64,000 nucleotides of DNA from CBINFS01 sp966250015 (GCA_966250015.1 CBINFS010000007.1:84166-148165), one strand, 5' to 3'; shown: positions 29,248 through 39,400, numbered from the stretch's first letter. The notes: generated by a model not told the origin, from the sequence alone. Program-made: numbers and translations.

Positions 29248-30495
29248 ATGCCGAAGTATACACATGCTCGTCGCAGAAGGGAGCCGTTGGATGGCTTTTT
29301 ATCGGTGAATGATCGGCCTACGGCCAATTTTTTAGGTGACGGCAGTAAGGAAAAAGCGGCCGTTACCGGGCTCTCCACACCTGCCGTATCGCTTGATGCC
29401 GAATCGAGGGAATTCGTCGAAAACCGGTTCGGTCATGACTTCAGTAGAGTTCGCATTCACGCAGACGCCACGGCGGATTCATCTGCGGGGGCTCTTGGCG
29501 CGCTCGCATACGTGGTGGGTGAGGACGTCGTATTCCGTTCGGATGCCTATCAGCCCGAGAGCCCGAAAGGCCGCCTGCTCCTGGCCCACGAGCTCACGCA
29601 TGTGGTGCAGAACGAACAGGGAGGCGTCGAAAACGGTGGGGAGCTTACGCTGAGCCATCCCACGGATGCGGCGGAGCAAGAGGCGAATCAGGCAGCCGTT
29701 GAGGTAATGACGGGCGCGACGCCTGAAGTTCGAAGCGCACCTACTGCGTCCATTGCGAGGGAAGAGGAAAGTACACTTGGAACACTCTGGAACATCCTGT
29801 CGAACAACGCGCATTCCGGCGCTGCCGGGCTCCTGGCGGCGGCTGCGGATGCTCCTCTGTTGGCCCGTATGGGTGACGCGGTCGGAGCTCCGATTTTCGG
29901 TTCGGCAAGGGCAGGAGAAGGCCTTGCCCGCCTGGGAAGCACACCCGGAGTCAGTACGATCAGCAACATTTTGGGACCGATCGGTCTCATCAGCGGAATC
30001 ATGGGTATGCAGGAAGCCGCGAGCAAACCGAAGAGCCTGACGAACATGGGAGATTTCGTCTCGAGCGGGCTCGGGGCCGTTTCAGGGGGAATCACTACAC
30101 TGGGGCTGGCCGGAAGTGGTCTTACAGCGCTCGGGGCGACAGGTGCGGGAGCGACTCTTTCCGGCGCAGCGGCTGCGGCGGGTCCGGTCGGCGCCGTGGC
30201 GGGCGCCGGAGCCGGAGGCTATGCGGCCGGACGCCTGATTGACGAGGGTGTCGGCTGGCTCATGAACGCTACCGGGGCTGGCGGTTTGCTTGATTCCGCG
30301 CGAGGGATCTCGCGTCCAGAGGGTCAGCACGGCGATTATTCCATCAGTGGAATGGGGGCTGATGTAGCCACCGCACTCGACCAGGGCACCACGGGCATCA
30401 TGCGTTCGATCGGTATTCTCGACGAGTCCAAACCGGCCTACACCCAGACACTCGGGTGGAAACTCGCAGAGATCCTCCCGTCCTGGATGCAATAG
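29248..30495 (+). CDS. DUF4157-domain protein, candidate eCIS cargo 1
   Basis: 415 residues; the ATG at 29248 follows a perfect AGGAGGTG at 7 bases. Residues ~45-125 are DUF4157, the domain most tightly associated with eCIS loci: FVENRFGHDFSRVRIHAD, AYVVGEDVVF, and HELTH at 114-118 (zinc-protease-like HExxH). The N-terminal 40 residues are polar and disordered-looking, a possible loading signal. Residues ~200-360 are Gly/Ala-rich and hydrophobic (SGLGAVSGGITTLGLAG; GPVGAVAGAGAGGYAAG), resembling pore-forming or membrane-inserting toxins. The end (SWMQ) is polar. Toxic activity is inference. Confidence 0.82.
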   Translation: MPKYTHARRRREPLDGFLSVNDRPTANFLGDGSKEKAAVTGLSTPAVSLDAESREFVENRFGHDFSRVRIHADATADSSAGALGALAYVVGEDVVFRSDAYQPESPKGRLLLAHELTHVVQNEQGGVENGGELTLSHPTDAAEQEANQAAVEVMTGATPEVRSAPTASIAREEESTLGTLWNILSNNAHSGAAGLLAAAADAPLLARMGDAVGAPIFGSARAGEGLARLGSTPGVSTISNILGPIGLISGIMGMQEAASKPKSLTNMGDFVSSGLGAVSGGITTLGLAGSGLTALGATGAGATLSGAAAAAGPVGAVAGAGAGGYAAGRLIDEGVGWLMNATGAGGLLDSARGISRPEGQHGDYSISGMGADVATALDQGTTGIMRSIGILDESKPAYTQTLGWKLAEILPSWMQ

Positions 30496-30690
30496 ACCGT
30501 GTCCTGGTTCAGCGGTGAGGTAATCTTGGCAATGAATCACACGGATGGGTGTCTATGTGAATTCCACGGGTCCGTGTCAATTCGCTTTAAGACGATAGTA
30601 TCTTAAATGTTTACAGGGGAGTAGGACTGTCTCCTCGTAAAGAGAAGCGACAGGTGCTGAGAGAACGATGACAATTTGGAGGGTGAAAAC

Positions 30691-31560
30691 ATGGGACACA
30701 GGATTCGTGAGCCTCGTCAAAAGAGAAACCATGTGGTTACCCCGGTGAAACCTGAGCTTGCTCGTCACGAATCAACCGTTGACGGGCAGGCAATCGATCG
30801 CAGTACCAGGGACTATTTCGAATCCCGTTTCGGACACGATTTCAGTCGGGTACGCATCTATTCCGACAGCCAGTCGGCTGCGTCTTCCCGCGACATCGGA
30901 GCCCGAGCTTACACGTCTGGACAAAACATATACTTTTCAGAGGGGCAATATCAGCCCGAAACGGAAGAAGGTTTAAGGCTTCTCGGGCACGAATTGACGC
31001 ACGTGGTTCAGCAGGAAAATGGCGAAGGGTTATCGGAAGGTGTGCTTGAGGTGAGCAGTCCGTCTGATGCTTCGGAACGAGAAGCTCGTACTAACGGGGA
31101 ACGAATCCTCTCGGGCGAGCCCGTTCACGTCCAAAATGCGGCGCCTCCTTCCATTCAGGGGGACTGGCTCGACGACATCACGAAAGGGGTAGGATTTGCA
31201 ACTCCCTGGTTGGCGCCTTTACTTGGCGCAGAGGCGGCGCCCTGGGTTGCAGGTCCCGTTGCGGCAGGCCTCGGCGGAGCCCACCTTGGCCGATACCTCG
31301 AACAGGATACGTCCGTCGGTGAACACGCGCAGAGCGTGCTTGGCGGGTTTGACGCGATGATGACGGAACCGGGAGAACGCTCGTGGATGCTTCGCCAGAC
31401 TGAAGAGTTCGACGAGGCCTGGGACCAGGGTGACGTGCTTGGGGTGGCGGGTAATGCTTTACAGATCGGAGGCGCCGGACTCGTTGGTGCACTCGGAGGG
31501 ATAGGCGGCGGCATCGTGGATGCGGCAGGATGGCTCGGTGACAAGACCGGCTGGTTCTGA
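30691..31560 (+). CDS. DUF4157-domain protein, candidate eCIS cargo 2
   Basis: 289 residues; GGAGGGTG five bases before the ATG sets the start. Same architecture as the preceding gene but shorter: basic disordered N-terminus (MGHRIREPRQKRNHV), DUF4157 at ~35-115 with YFESRFGHDFSRVRIYSDS and HELTH at 100-104, then a C-terminal region alternating Gly/Ala-rich hydrophobic stretches (GFATPWLAPLLGAEAAPW; ALGGIGGGIVDAAGWLGD). The two proteins share the DUF4157 core closely but differ in the tail, as expected for a common particle-targeting domain with different payloads. It is separated by 195 bases from copy 1 and by 484 bases from the structural operon. Confidence 0.82.
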   Translation: MGHRIREPRQKRNHVVTPVKPELARHESTVDGQAIDRSTRDYFESRFGHDFSRVRIYSDSQSAASSRDIGARAYTSGQNIYFSEGQYQPETEEGLRLLGHELTHVVQQENGEGLSEGVLEVSSPSDASEREARTNGERILSGEPVHVQNAAPPSIQGDWLDDITKGVGFATPWLAPLLGAEAAPWVAGPVAAGLGGAHLGRYLEQDTSVGEHAQSVLGGFDAMMTEPGERSWMLRQTEEFDEAWDQGDVLGVAGNALQIGGAGLVGALGGIGGGIVDAAGWLGDKTGWF

Positions 31561-32044
31561 TCTAACTTGGTGCATGACTCGTCGAGCCCTTTGGCAACCG
31601 ATGTGCTGCGGTTAAGACGCAAGGTTTGCAACCGTGGGCTAAGTGTGTTTGAGGGCACTCATCCAGGATCCTTTCATGGTGGCGGCCTGTGCCAAAGTAT
31701 GCCCCGGCAATATTGCATTCACGGGTTTATGACTCCCAAATACTGAAAGATTGAGGCTTTATCTTTTTTCGGCATCGCTTGCATTCAGCGAAAATTCATA
31801 TGATATTATATCTAAGCGCACACGACATCGTCTGACTGCTCTCAAGTCGTCGTTTTCAGGACTGACCTGCTGAAACACAAAGAAACGACACATCTTGGCC
31901 CTGGAGACTTGTACATGCAAAGGGCGTGCGCAGGCAAAGTCAGGTTAATCTGGAACGACGCGCGATACCATACCCTTCTTGAATTATCAGTTCCGGTTGG
32001 CAGTAATCGCGTGCTCAGACCGAGTGTAGTAAGGTACTGCGGCT
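31561..32044. other. 484-base intergenic region before the structural eCIS genes, with candidate RNA structure
   Basis: No coding frame is convincing. 31591-31645 can fold into two short hairpins (AACCG...CGGTT and GGTT-TGC-AACC) around GACGCAA and GGGCTAAG, somewhat like the 5' half of a c-di-GMP-I riboswitch; the 3' tetraloop-receptor part is not evident. 31750-31820 is AT-rich (ATTCATATGATATTATATC) and a likely promoter zone. The last 200 bases before the GTG at 32045 show nothing I can name. Confidence 0.35.
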
Positions 32045-32863
32045 GTGTTTGGTGGTCTCCACACGAGTCTTGAACGCCTGTTGTACGAAAGGGGACAGAT
32101 AGATCCATCGGAGGTCGACGTTCGTTTCGAAGCGCCGACTAAGGAATGGACTGCGTCGCTCCTCATGCCCACCATCAACCTGTTTCTGTTTCGGGTCGAA
32201 GAAAACACGGATCTAAGAAGAACGGACTTCACGACGACAAAAGGGAATGGCACGGCAACCCGCAGAATGCCTGCCCGCCGCATCGACCTGCACTACATGG
32301 TAAGCGTGCTGTCGACGTCCGTGGTCGACGAGCACGAGCTGCTCTGGCGGACGCTTCGAACCTTAATGAAGCATGCCGAGATACCGGTCGAAATCCTGAC
32401 GGATAGCCTGCGTATGGCCGACGTTCCCATTTCGACCCGCGTGGCACAGTCGGAAGACGAAACGAAACTGCTCGACGTTTGGAGTGGCCTCGAAGCCGTG
32501 CCCCGCCCCGCGCTGACGTACGTCGTCACGGTGCCGGTAGACGTCGAAATCAGCATTGAAGCTCCGCTCGTTTTGACCCGGCAGGCGCGGTATACGCGCT
32601 TCATGGGCGACGATGCCGAACCTCGTACACGCTTTCACATCGGTGGCATAATACGGGATAAGGATGGAGCGCCCGTATCGGGTGCTCATGTAACTATTGA
32701 AGGAAGTGGAGTCGAAGCAAGTGTTTCCGACAGCGAAGGACGGTTCGTCCTCGTCGGGGTGCCGACTGGAAATGTGAGGCTGAAAGTCGTCTCCTCTGGA
32801 AAAGCTCCCAAAGCAGTGCCGGTCACTGTTCCGTCTTCCTCCTACGACGTGGTACTGGATTAA
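32045..32863 (+). CDS. eCIS DUF4255 protein fused to a carboxypeptidase-regulatory-like domain (Pvc16-like copy 2)
   Basis: 272 residues from GTG 32045; an in-frame stop at 32030 leaves no earlier start. Residues 1-190 are DUF4255: GLHTSLERLLYERG, TINLFLFRVEENTDLRR, RRIDLHYMVSVLSTSVVDEHELLWRTL and ALTYVVTVPVD. Residues ~200-272 add a CarboxypepD_reg-like beta-sandwich (IGGIIRDKDGAPVSGAHVTIEG ... SDSEGRFVLVGVPTG), rare on a Pvc16 core but known from some eCIS loci. It starts the structural block and is only 78 bases before the sheath gene, whereas copy 1 travels with the ATPase. One of the two may cap, the other join sheath or tube to another part. Confidence 0.88.
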   Translation: MFGGLHTSLERLLYERGQIDPSEVDVRFEAPTKEWTASLLMPTINLFLFRVEENTDLRRTDFTTTKGNGTATRRMPARRIDLHYMVSVLSTSVVDEHELLWRTLRTLMKHAEIPVEILTDSLRMADVPISTRVAQSEDETKLLDVWSGLEAVPRPALTYVVTVPVDVEISIEAPLVLTRQARYTRFMGDDAEPRTRFHIGGIIRDKDGAPVSGAHVTIEGSGVEASVSDSEGRFVLVGVPTGNVRLKVVSSGKAPKAVPVTVPSSSYDVVLD

Positions 32864-32941
32864 TGGAACCGTGTGCGGCCGAAACGGCCGACGCAACGCC
32901 TGAGTGCTGTTACTTTTCACCTAACCAAGGAGGAGTTTTCC

Positions 32942-34537
32942 ATGCCTGAATACCTATCTCCCGGTGTCTACGTTCAAGAGGTGGATAGCGGACCCCGACC
33001 AATTGAAGGTGTCGGTACAGCTATGGCTGCCTTCGTAGGCTTTGCACCCGCGGGACCGGCGAACCGTCCCGTGCTCGTCACCAACTGGACGCAATACGTT
33101 GAAAACTTCAGTGTATTGGAGGATGGCGGCAAACGTAATCCGCACATGCCCGGTGCTTTTTTGTCCCACGCCGTTTACGGGTACTTTCTGAATGGCGGAG
33201 GGCGTTGCTACGTGACCCGGCTCGTGGCCGGATCGACGACGAACGGAAAGAAAGGTAGCGCCAAGCTCAAGGAAGCGAAGGCGGAGGGACCCACACTTCA
33301 GCTGCCTAGCTCGTCCTCGAAGGCTCTCCCGTCGATCACGATCACACCCAAAGGCGCTCCGGCCGAGGACATCGAAGTGGTGATCGAACCACCGAAGCCG
33401 GAAGAAGGCGAGAAGCCCAATCCGGAGACGTTCACCATGCGCGTCAAGATGGGCGGAATGGAGGAAGTCTTCGAAAACGTGAGCCTCAGTAAAAAATCGC
33501 CCAAGTACGTGGTGGACACGGTCACGCAGACCAGCCAGCTCATCGATCTGATGGAAGAGCAGACGACGGGGACGCTGGCGGAGCGGGCGCCCAAACCCGG
33601 CACGTACACGCTCAAGGCGCCTGAGCCGGCATCCCTCCCCACCGTACAGTCGAGCGATTTCGTCGGAGACGTGGCAGAACGGACAGGACTGGACGGGCTG
33701 GAGGTCGCAGAAGACGTGACGATGGTCTGCTGCCCGGACATTATGGCCAGCTACATGGCCGGTGAGATCGACAAGGATGCCGTGAAAGCGATCCAGCTGG
33801 CCATGATCAATCACTGCGACAAGATGGGCGACCGGATCGCCATCCTCGATACGCCGCCGGATCTCACACCTCAGGAGGTAAAACGGTGGCGTGAGCGTGA
33901 AACCAATTTCGATTCGAAATTCGCGGCGCTCTATTACCCGTGGATCCGGGTCGCCGGTCCTGACGGCCGTCCTCTTTCGATTCCACCTTCCGGCCACATC
34001 GCCGGCATTTATTCCAGGAGCGACAACGAGCGCGGTGTCCACAAGGCGCCGGCCAATGAGATCGTTCGGGGCGCTTTGCAGCCTGAAGTGCAGGTCACGA
34101 AAGGGGAGCAGGACCTCCTCAATCCCATTGGCATCAACTGCATCCGCAGCTTCACGAACCTCGGAATCCGCGTTTGGGGGGCTCGCACGCTGAGCAGCGA
34201 TCCGGCGTGGCGTTACATCAACGTACGTCGTCTGTTCAACTACGTGGAGAAGTCGATCGAGCGTGGCACGCAGTGGATCGTATTCGAGCCGAACGACGAG
34301 GATCTGTGGGCGCGCGTCCGGCGGGACGTCGAGGCCTTCCTGACGACGGTGTGGCGCGACGGGGCACTCTTTGGCAGGACTGCATCGGAAGCCTTCTACG
34401 TCAAGTGCGACGCGGAGCTCAATCCGCCGGAGGTGCGCGATCAAGGGCAGCTCGTCATCGAGGTTGGCCTGGCGCCGGTGAAGCCCGCCGAGTTCGTGAT
34501 ATTCCGTTTCAAGCAATGGGCTGGTGGTGGCGCATGA
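32942..34537 (+). CDS. eCIS contractile tail sheath protein (Pvc2/3/4-like)
   Basis: 531 residues from ATG 32942, preceded by AAGGAGGAG; the upstream open frame is leader only. N-terminal EYLSPGVYVQEVDSGPRPI and VGTAMAAFVGFAPAGP are the standard sheath opening; the C-terminal half carries the conserved GHIAGIYSRSDNERGVHKAPANE, LNPIGINCIRSF, GIRVWGARTLS, YINVRRLFNYVEKSIERG and FEPNDEDLWARVRRDVEAFL. A variable surface insertion (~100-220, charged and Pro/Lys-rich) lies between. This polymer contracts to drive the tube. PVC has three sheath genes; only this one is present here. Confidence 0.96.
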   Translation: MPEYLSPGVYVQEVDSGPRPIEGVGTAMAAFVGFAPAGPANRPVLVTNWTQYVENFSVLEDGGKRNPHMPGAFLSHAVYGYFLNGGGRCYVTRLVAGSTTNGKKGSAKLKEAKAEGPTLQLPSSSSKALPSITITPKGAPAEDIEVVIEPPKPEEGEKPNPETFTMRVKMGGMEEVFENVSLSKKSPKYVVDTVTQTSQLIDLMEEQTTGTLAERAPKPGTYTLKAPEPASLPTVQSSDFVGDVAERTGLDGLEVAEDVTMVCCPDIMASYMAGEIDKDAVKAIQLAMINHCDKMGDRIAILDTPPDLTPQEVKRWRERETNFDSKFAALYYPWIRVAGPDGRPLSIPPSGHIAGIYSRSDNERGVHKAPANEIVRGALQPEVQVTKGEQDLLNPIGINCIRSFTNLGIRVWGARTLSSDPAWRYINVRRLFNYVEKSIERGTQWIVFEPNDEDLWARVRRDVEAFLTTVWRDGALFGRTASEAFYVKCDAELNPPEVRDQGQLVIEVGLAPVKPAEFVIFRFKQWAGGGA

Positions 34538-34623
34538 GCCACTACGTAACGAGAGCATAGTGGTATCTCGGGCGAGGTCCCGAGTACGGAACTGAATAAA
34601 CTTGAACATTGGAGGGGTTTGCT

Positions 34624-35064
34624 ATGGCGAACACAGATCCCCTGGTATCTGCATGGTTTGGGGTCGAGTTTCAGAATCAAGTCGTCGGGGCTTTCCGTGA
34701 ATGCAGCGGGCTGGGCAGTGAAAACGAAGTGGTCGAATACAAGGCCAGCGGGCAGAAAGGCGAGTACGTGGTGAAAAAGGTGCCCGGCCGCATGAAGTGG
34801 AACAACATTACACTGAAACGCGGCATCACCGACGCAATGGATATGTGGGACTGGCGCAAGCTGGTCGAGGAAGGGAAAATCGACGATGCACGGAAGAATG
34901 GCGCCATCGTCATGTTCAACCAGGCGGGTGACGCTATTGCCCGCTGGGAGTTCGTCAACGCCTGGCCGAGCAAGCTCACCGGTCCAACCGCAAATGCCGG
35001 CAACAACGAGGTGGCAATTGAAGAATTGGAAATCACGCACGAAGGGTACAAACGCGTGAAGTAA
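34624..35064 (+). CDS. eCIS inner tube protein (Pvc1/5-like), copy 1
   Basis: 146 residues; GGAGGGG lies 6 bases before ATG 34624. Gp19/Hcp-like tube fold signature: SAWFGVEFQNQVVGAFRECSGLGSENEVVEYK, PGRMKWNNITLKRGITDAMDMWDWRK, and ARWEFVNAWPSKLTGPT then VAIEELEITHEGYKR. Forms the hollow rod inside the sheath. It directly follows the sheath gene, as in all eCIS operons. Confidence 0.96.
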   Translation: MANTDPLVSAWFGVEFQNQVVGAFRECSGLGSENEVVEYKASGQKGEYVVKKVPGRMKWNNITLKRGITDAMDMWDWRKLVEEGKIDDARKNGAIVMFNQAGDAIARWEFVNAWPSKLTGPTANAGNNEVAIEELEITHEGYKRVK

Positions 35065-35131
35065 AAGGCATTGATACGGAAGAGCAGGACTCATAACCCT
35101 GCTCCTCCGCGCATCCCCAATCGGTACCGGC

Positions 35132-35500
35132 ATGCTACAAACCGAGTTTGCTTTTACGTTGCCGAAGGGCTACGTCGACGAAAGGGGCAACCTTCATCGT
35201 CATGGGACGATGCGGCTCGCCACTGCCCTCGACGAGATTGCACCATTGCAGGACGCCCGCGCCCGCTCGAACGATGCCTACGTGATCGTTCTATTGCTCA
35301 GCCGGGTCGTCACACAGCTTGGCGACATCAGTCCGGTTCCTCCGTCGATCATCGAGAGGCTCTTTGCGAGCGACTTTATCTACCTGCAGGACCTCTACGT
35401 GAAGGTGAATGAGTCGGGCGGGGAGTCGCTCGTCGAGACAGCGTGTCCGGTATGTGGAACGCACTTTATGCTTGACCTGGCAGAGGCCGTTGAATCGTGA
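35132..35500 (+). CDS. Phage-tail-assembly-like small protein with a CPxCG zinc-ribbon-like tail
   Basis: 122 residues. N-terminal segment (TEFAFTLPKGYVDERGNLHRHGTMRLATALDE) matches the class of tail-assembly proteins found between tube genes of contractile systems. A helical middle (VIVLLLSRVVTQLGD; IIERLFASDFIYLQDLYVKVN) is followed by a single CPVCG motif near the end (residues ~105-109), which could bind zinc with a partner or as a dimer since only two cysteines occur. It lies 67 bases after the first tube gene. Exact role in eCIS is not known to me. Confidence 0.75.
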   Translation: MLQTEFAFTLPKGYVDERGNLHRHGTMRLATALDEIAPLQDARARSNDAYVIVLLLSRVVTQLGDISPVPPSIIERLFASDFIYLQDLYVKVNESGGESLVETACPVCGTHFMLDLAEAVES

Positions 35501-35697
35501 TGTCCTCGATCTCTGAAGAAAGTCAGGAAAACCTGGGCTCCGACCGGCAGGATGGCAACACCTCCGGTATAGACCTCGAAAAGCTTGCGGACAAGGTCTA
35601 CGATCTGATGCGATCCGAACTCCGGCTTTCGAGAGTTCGGGGGCAACGCTCGATGAAACAGGAAGAAACCGGTCGCTGGCGCCCACTATGGGAGTAG
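35500..35697 (+). CDS. Small helical protein linked to contractile-system tube genes
   Basis: 65 residues; the ATG at 35500 overlaps the preceding TGA stop by one base (TGATG), so the two are translationally coupled. After an acidic, disordered N-terminus comes an amphipathic helix LEKLADKVYDLMRSELRLSRVRGQ, a pattern I associate with short conserved proteins in eCIS operons. It ends 16 bases before the second tube gene. Function not known. Confidence 0.65.
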   Translation: MSSISEESQENLGSDRQDGNTSGIDLEKLADKVYDLMRSELRLSRVRGQRSMKQEETGRWRPLWE

Positions 35698-35713
35698 CTA
35701 TCGCACGTTCGAG

Positions 35714-36151
35714 ATGCCTATGGAAGATGCCTATCCAACCTGCCGGTTCTACGTCGAGATGGACAACGACACACGTGCCGTTTTTACGGAAGTGAGCGGC
35801 CTCCAGATGGAGACCGAAGTGGAGGAGCATCCGGAAGGCGGCAACAACAGCTTCGTCCATTACCTGCCGGGACGGACGAAAGTCGGACGCCTGACATTAA
35901 AACGTGGAATCGTCAGCACGAACGACTTCCTGGACTGGTACTCCAAGATCGTACAGGGGGACATCGAGCACCGCAATCTTTCGATCGTCGTGTACGACGT
36001 GGCGGGTACGGAGCTGATCCGTTGGAATTTCCTGAAGGCTTTCCCGGTGAAGTGGGTTGGTCCCCAGCTCACGGCCGACGGGTCCATGATGGCCGTGGAA
36101 ACGATCGAGCTGGTGCATGAGGGGATGACCTTCGCAGCTTCTCCGCGATAA
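35714..36151 (+). CDS. eCIS inner tube protein (Pvc1/5-like), copy 2
   Basis: 145 residues. Same fold as the first tube protein with clear divergence: CRFYVEMDNDTRAVFTEVSGLQMETEVEEH, PGRTKVGRLTLKRGIVSTNDFLDWYSK, IRWNFLKAFPVKWVGPQL, VETIELVHEGMTF. In PVC/Afp, Pvc5-type tube proteins sit at the junction with the baseplate while Pvc1 forms the main tube; this copy probably fills the initiator position because it is nearer the baseplate genes. A second Met two codons on is also a possible start. Confidence 0.93.
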   Translation: MPMEDAYPTCRFYVEMDNDTRAVFTEVSGLQMETEVEEHPEGGNNSFVHYLPGRTKVGRLTLKRGIVSTNDFLDWYSKIVQGDIEHRNLSIVVYDVAGTELIRWNFLKAFPVKWVGPQLTADGSMMAVETIELVHEGMTFAASPR

Positions 36152-36411
36152 AGGGATGGTAATAATGGAAACGGCACGGGAAGCCAGGCCGGCCACTTTG
36201 CCCCGGTTTGAAATGATGCATTTACCAGCCGTAATTGAACACACGGTAATTTACCGACAGACCCGCTACGTTCACGAGACGCTCGATTCTACATAGTGCT
36301 TTACGACAGCATTTAGGGCGATATGGGCGGTTCGTCCAGTCGCTCCGTGGCCATCATGCGCTCCTTACCGAAAGGAGATCAGGGAGAGGTCGCCGCTTCG
36401 TTTCCGGTCGT

Positions 36412-39400
36412 GTGCTTCATCCCACTGAATTTCAGGCAGAGCCCTATATCGAAGAGACGATCCAGAGCGTCGAACAAGCGCCTGTTGAAATACCACAGGA
36501 GGAATGGGGATTCGATTCCTTCGAGCAGGAACGCGTATTGCCTGATGCTGACATCAGGCCGACTGCCGAAACCCGGGAAGCCCGTACCGAAGTAGCCGGA
36601 TCTCAACCAGTTGAGCCGGTTGCTTCTCGACGTCCGATTCCCCTTGAACCCGAAGGCTCAGGTCTCCGCCAACAAGACATCTCCATAGAGAAAACAGAGA
36701 CCGGCAGGCCTCGACTAAAGGAATCCGCACCGGTAAGACGCCAGACGGTTCAACATGAAGAGGAGCGGGAAGGAATAGCCTCTGAAAAGCAGAAGGAAAA
36801 GCCGTCGGCGCCCGTAGAGATGGAACCAATGCCAGGTGGCATCGAGGTGGTTCAGGCCAGACGCCGCCCGCCCGCACATACCGATACCGCAACCGAAGCC
36901 ACTCAGGCTGCAACGACCACTCAGCCCCCGCCGACGACAACACCCTCCGAGGCTGAAAGGACAATCAACCTATTTGAAGAAGCTCAACCGTCCAGCATCG
37001 AGCTGCCCCCGTCCGAGAAGCCACCACAGGCGGATATAGAGCGATCCAGTGATGAACTCCAGGAGGCAGTTTCCAATGTAGCCAGGTCTGACGCCCCGGT
37101 TAATCGGGCGATACGGTTGGGGGCCACGGATCAAGATATCGAAACCACCCCGACACCGCCATCAAGACCGGCCGGTGAAGCTACACCAGGAGTCGAGGAA
37201 ATTGCCCTTTCTGCAACGGGACCACCGGTTTTTGCCCCTCCATCTGTAGACGCGGATTTGGAGATGACCCCGCCGGTGATCCTCACCATTGACGCGTCCG
37301 AGAAAACCGGTGATTTGGAAACCACCGTTCAGGCTGTTGACGCGACGAGTGAGACCGAGGCAATTCCTCAACCGAAGGGAAGCGTGAAGGTCGAGGAAAC
37401 GGAAGGGGCTTCGGCAGAAAAGTGGCAACCTCGCGATCGCTCAGCCCAGGCCTGGCTCGAGCGGTTGCGCGCAAGGGCGCGAGCGAAATCCGAGGGGACG
37501 AAGGACGTCGAGCAGCAACCGGAGCGCCCACCGGAAACGGTACGGGATAGTGGAGCCAGGGAGGCGCCGGTTCGCGCACCGGATACTGAACGCAGAGTAA
37601 GGCAGGAGGGGACTGGGGAGAAGGTAGAAGTGCCGGCACCTTTGCGGCGATTTATCAAACCGATTGCTCCGACGAAGCTCACCTCGGTTCAGCAAAGAAT
37701 CGAGACTTCTATACAGGCGGCAGTATTGCCACCCCCTGCCGAATCGACTTCCGACCAAAGGGATATTCAAAAGGCTTTACCCGGCGAAAAACCAGCTCCG
37801 GCTGAGACACCATCTGAAACCGCCCGCTCTTCGACTGCGCCTTTACCGTCCTCCGTTCTTCAAGCGGATACCAAGGAGACGGAAAATGGACCGGTTGAGG
37901 AGGTTTCCAGAGAATTGGAACCAGGATCGGTAGGTACCCCGGCCGCCATTGACATTCCTTTAGAGAACGATACATCACAACCGATAGGTGAGGTCGATAT
38001 AACTCGGACCAGTCCGGAAGAAATCCCTGTCGAGGCGCCGGAAACGTCAAGATCAACCGTCTTACGCGGCGCTGAAATACCCGCTCCAGAAGGTGTATCA
38101 TCGTCAAAACCACACAGGCCGGCTACTCCCGAAAAAGAACGGAGAGGAGAGCCAGCTCACGAAGTCCCTGAGGTGCCGGTCCCCGTTGCCCAAGCCGCCC
38201 AGCCGTTAACTGCGCCTGAAGGATTCCAGCTCGAAAATGTGCAATCAGGCGAAAGCCCGTTGCCTGAAACCGAGGATCAGGTGGGTGACAATCTCTTGGA
38301 GAAGGGTGACAGACCCTTGGCAGAAAAGCCGGTTGAGCCCGTGGTCAGTCCGGACGGGACTCCAACCATTTATCGCGAGCCGATGCCCTCTTCCACTGAG
38401 ACAACTTCACCTGTTACTGAAGAGACGGACTCGTTGTCGGGAGAGGAGAATGGTGTTACGGTCGAGGAGGCAGAGGCGTCGCTGTCTGAAAAGGAACAGC
38501 CTCGCGATCGATCTCCGCAAGCCTGGCTCGAGCGGTTGCGAGCGAGGGCGCAGGCGGAGGTGGATGCGGCAAAGGGTCCAGAGCAGCAGCCTGATCGACC
38601 ACCGGAAACGCAACAGACGAGTGGTGCAAGACAGCAGCCGGTTCAACAACGAGAGATAAAGCCGAGGGTGCGACAGGAGGGGGCAAGGGAAAGGGTGGAA
38701 ATTCCGGCGCCGGTGCGGCGGTTTGTCAAGCCACTCGTCGGGGTGGATCCTGCGGACGTGCAATTCAAACGGGGTGCGCAGGCACAAAACGTACTCGACA
38801 CGGCTCGGGCGGATGCTTTGACGGTGGGCGACAGTGTCCTGCTAACCAGCAGCGCGACCGACCTGTCATCTCCTGAAACGATTGGCTTGATCGCCCACGA
38901 GCTAACGCACGTGGCGAGGAGCCGAAAGCCCCGGTACGTACCTCCCGTTTTACAAGAATCGGGGCAGGATGATTTGCAAGCGCCTTCGCCTCTGTTTACC
39001 GGCGACGACGAACCGCTGGCGCGTCACGTAGAGGGCACCGTTCGTGAGATGGCCCGGGGTAAAATGCCGGCTATGCAAAATGCTGTGGCTTCCCCAGAGA
39101 TCGAGCGATCGGAGGAAGTGAGAGCACCGTGGGGGGACCTGCCTGCTCCGTGGGAGCCGTTCCCTTCGTGGGCAAGGTGGCCGGAGGCTATACCTCAACG
39201 TGGCGATTCCTCTGATTCCGGTGCGGGAATGGCGGATTTTGATTTCGGGTATGCCAGTACGTTGCCGTCACCCGCGTCGTCTGCCCCATCCGTTTCCGAC
39301 TCAGCCGGAAGCACAGAATCATCCGGTGCTTCCCCGGTACAGCCAGCCGAGCGTGACCGTCTGCAGACCGATAGGGATGGCACGGATACGTCGGAGAAGT

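Noticed and set aside
30538..30577. ACACGGA...TCCGTGT inverted repeat after the first DUF4157 gene
   Set aside because: Only 7 bp with a long loop and no T-run, so left unassigned.
32954..34609. 551-residue open frame antisense to the sheath gene
   Set aside because: Pure shadow: composition is Arg/His/Leu-rich and low in sense, while the plus strand encodes a clear sheath.
36323..36595. Small plus-strand open frame before the 1032-residue protein
   Set aside because: Overlaps the start of the larger frame, with no ribosome site or recognisable composition.
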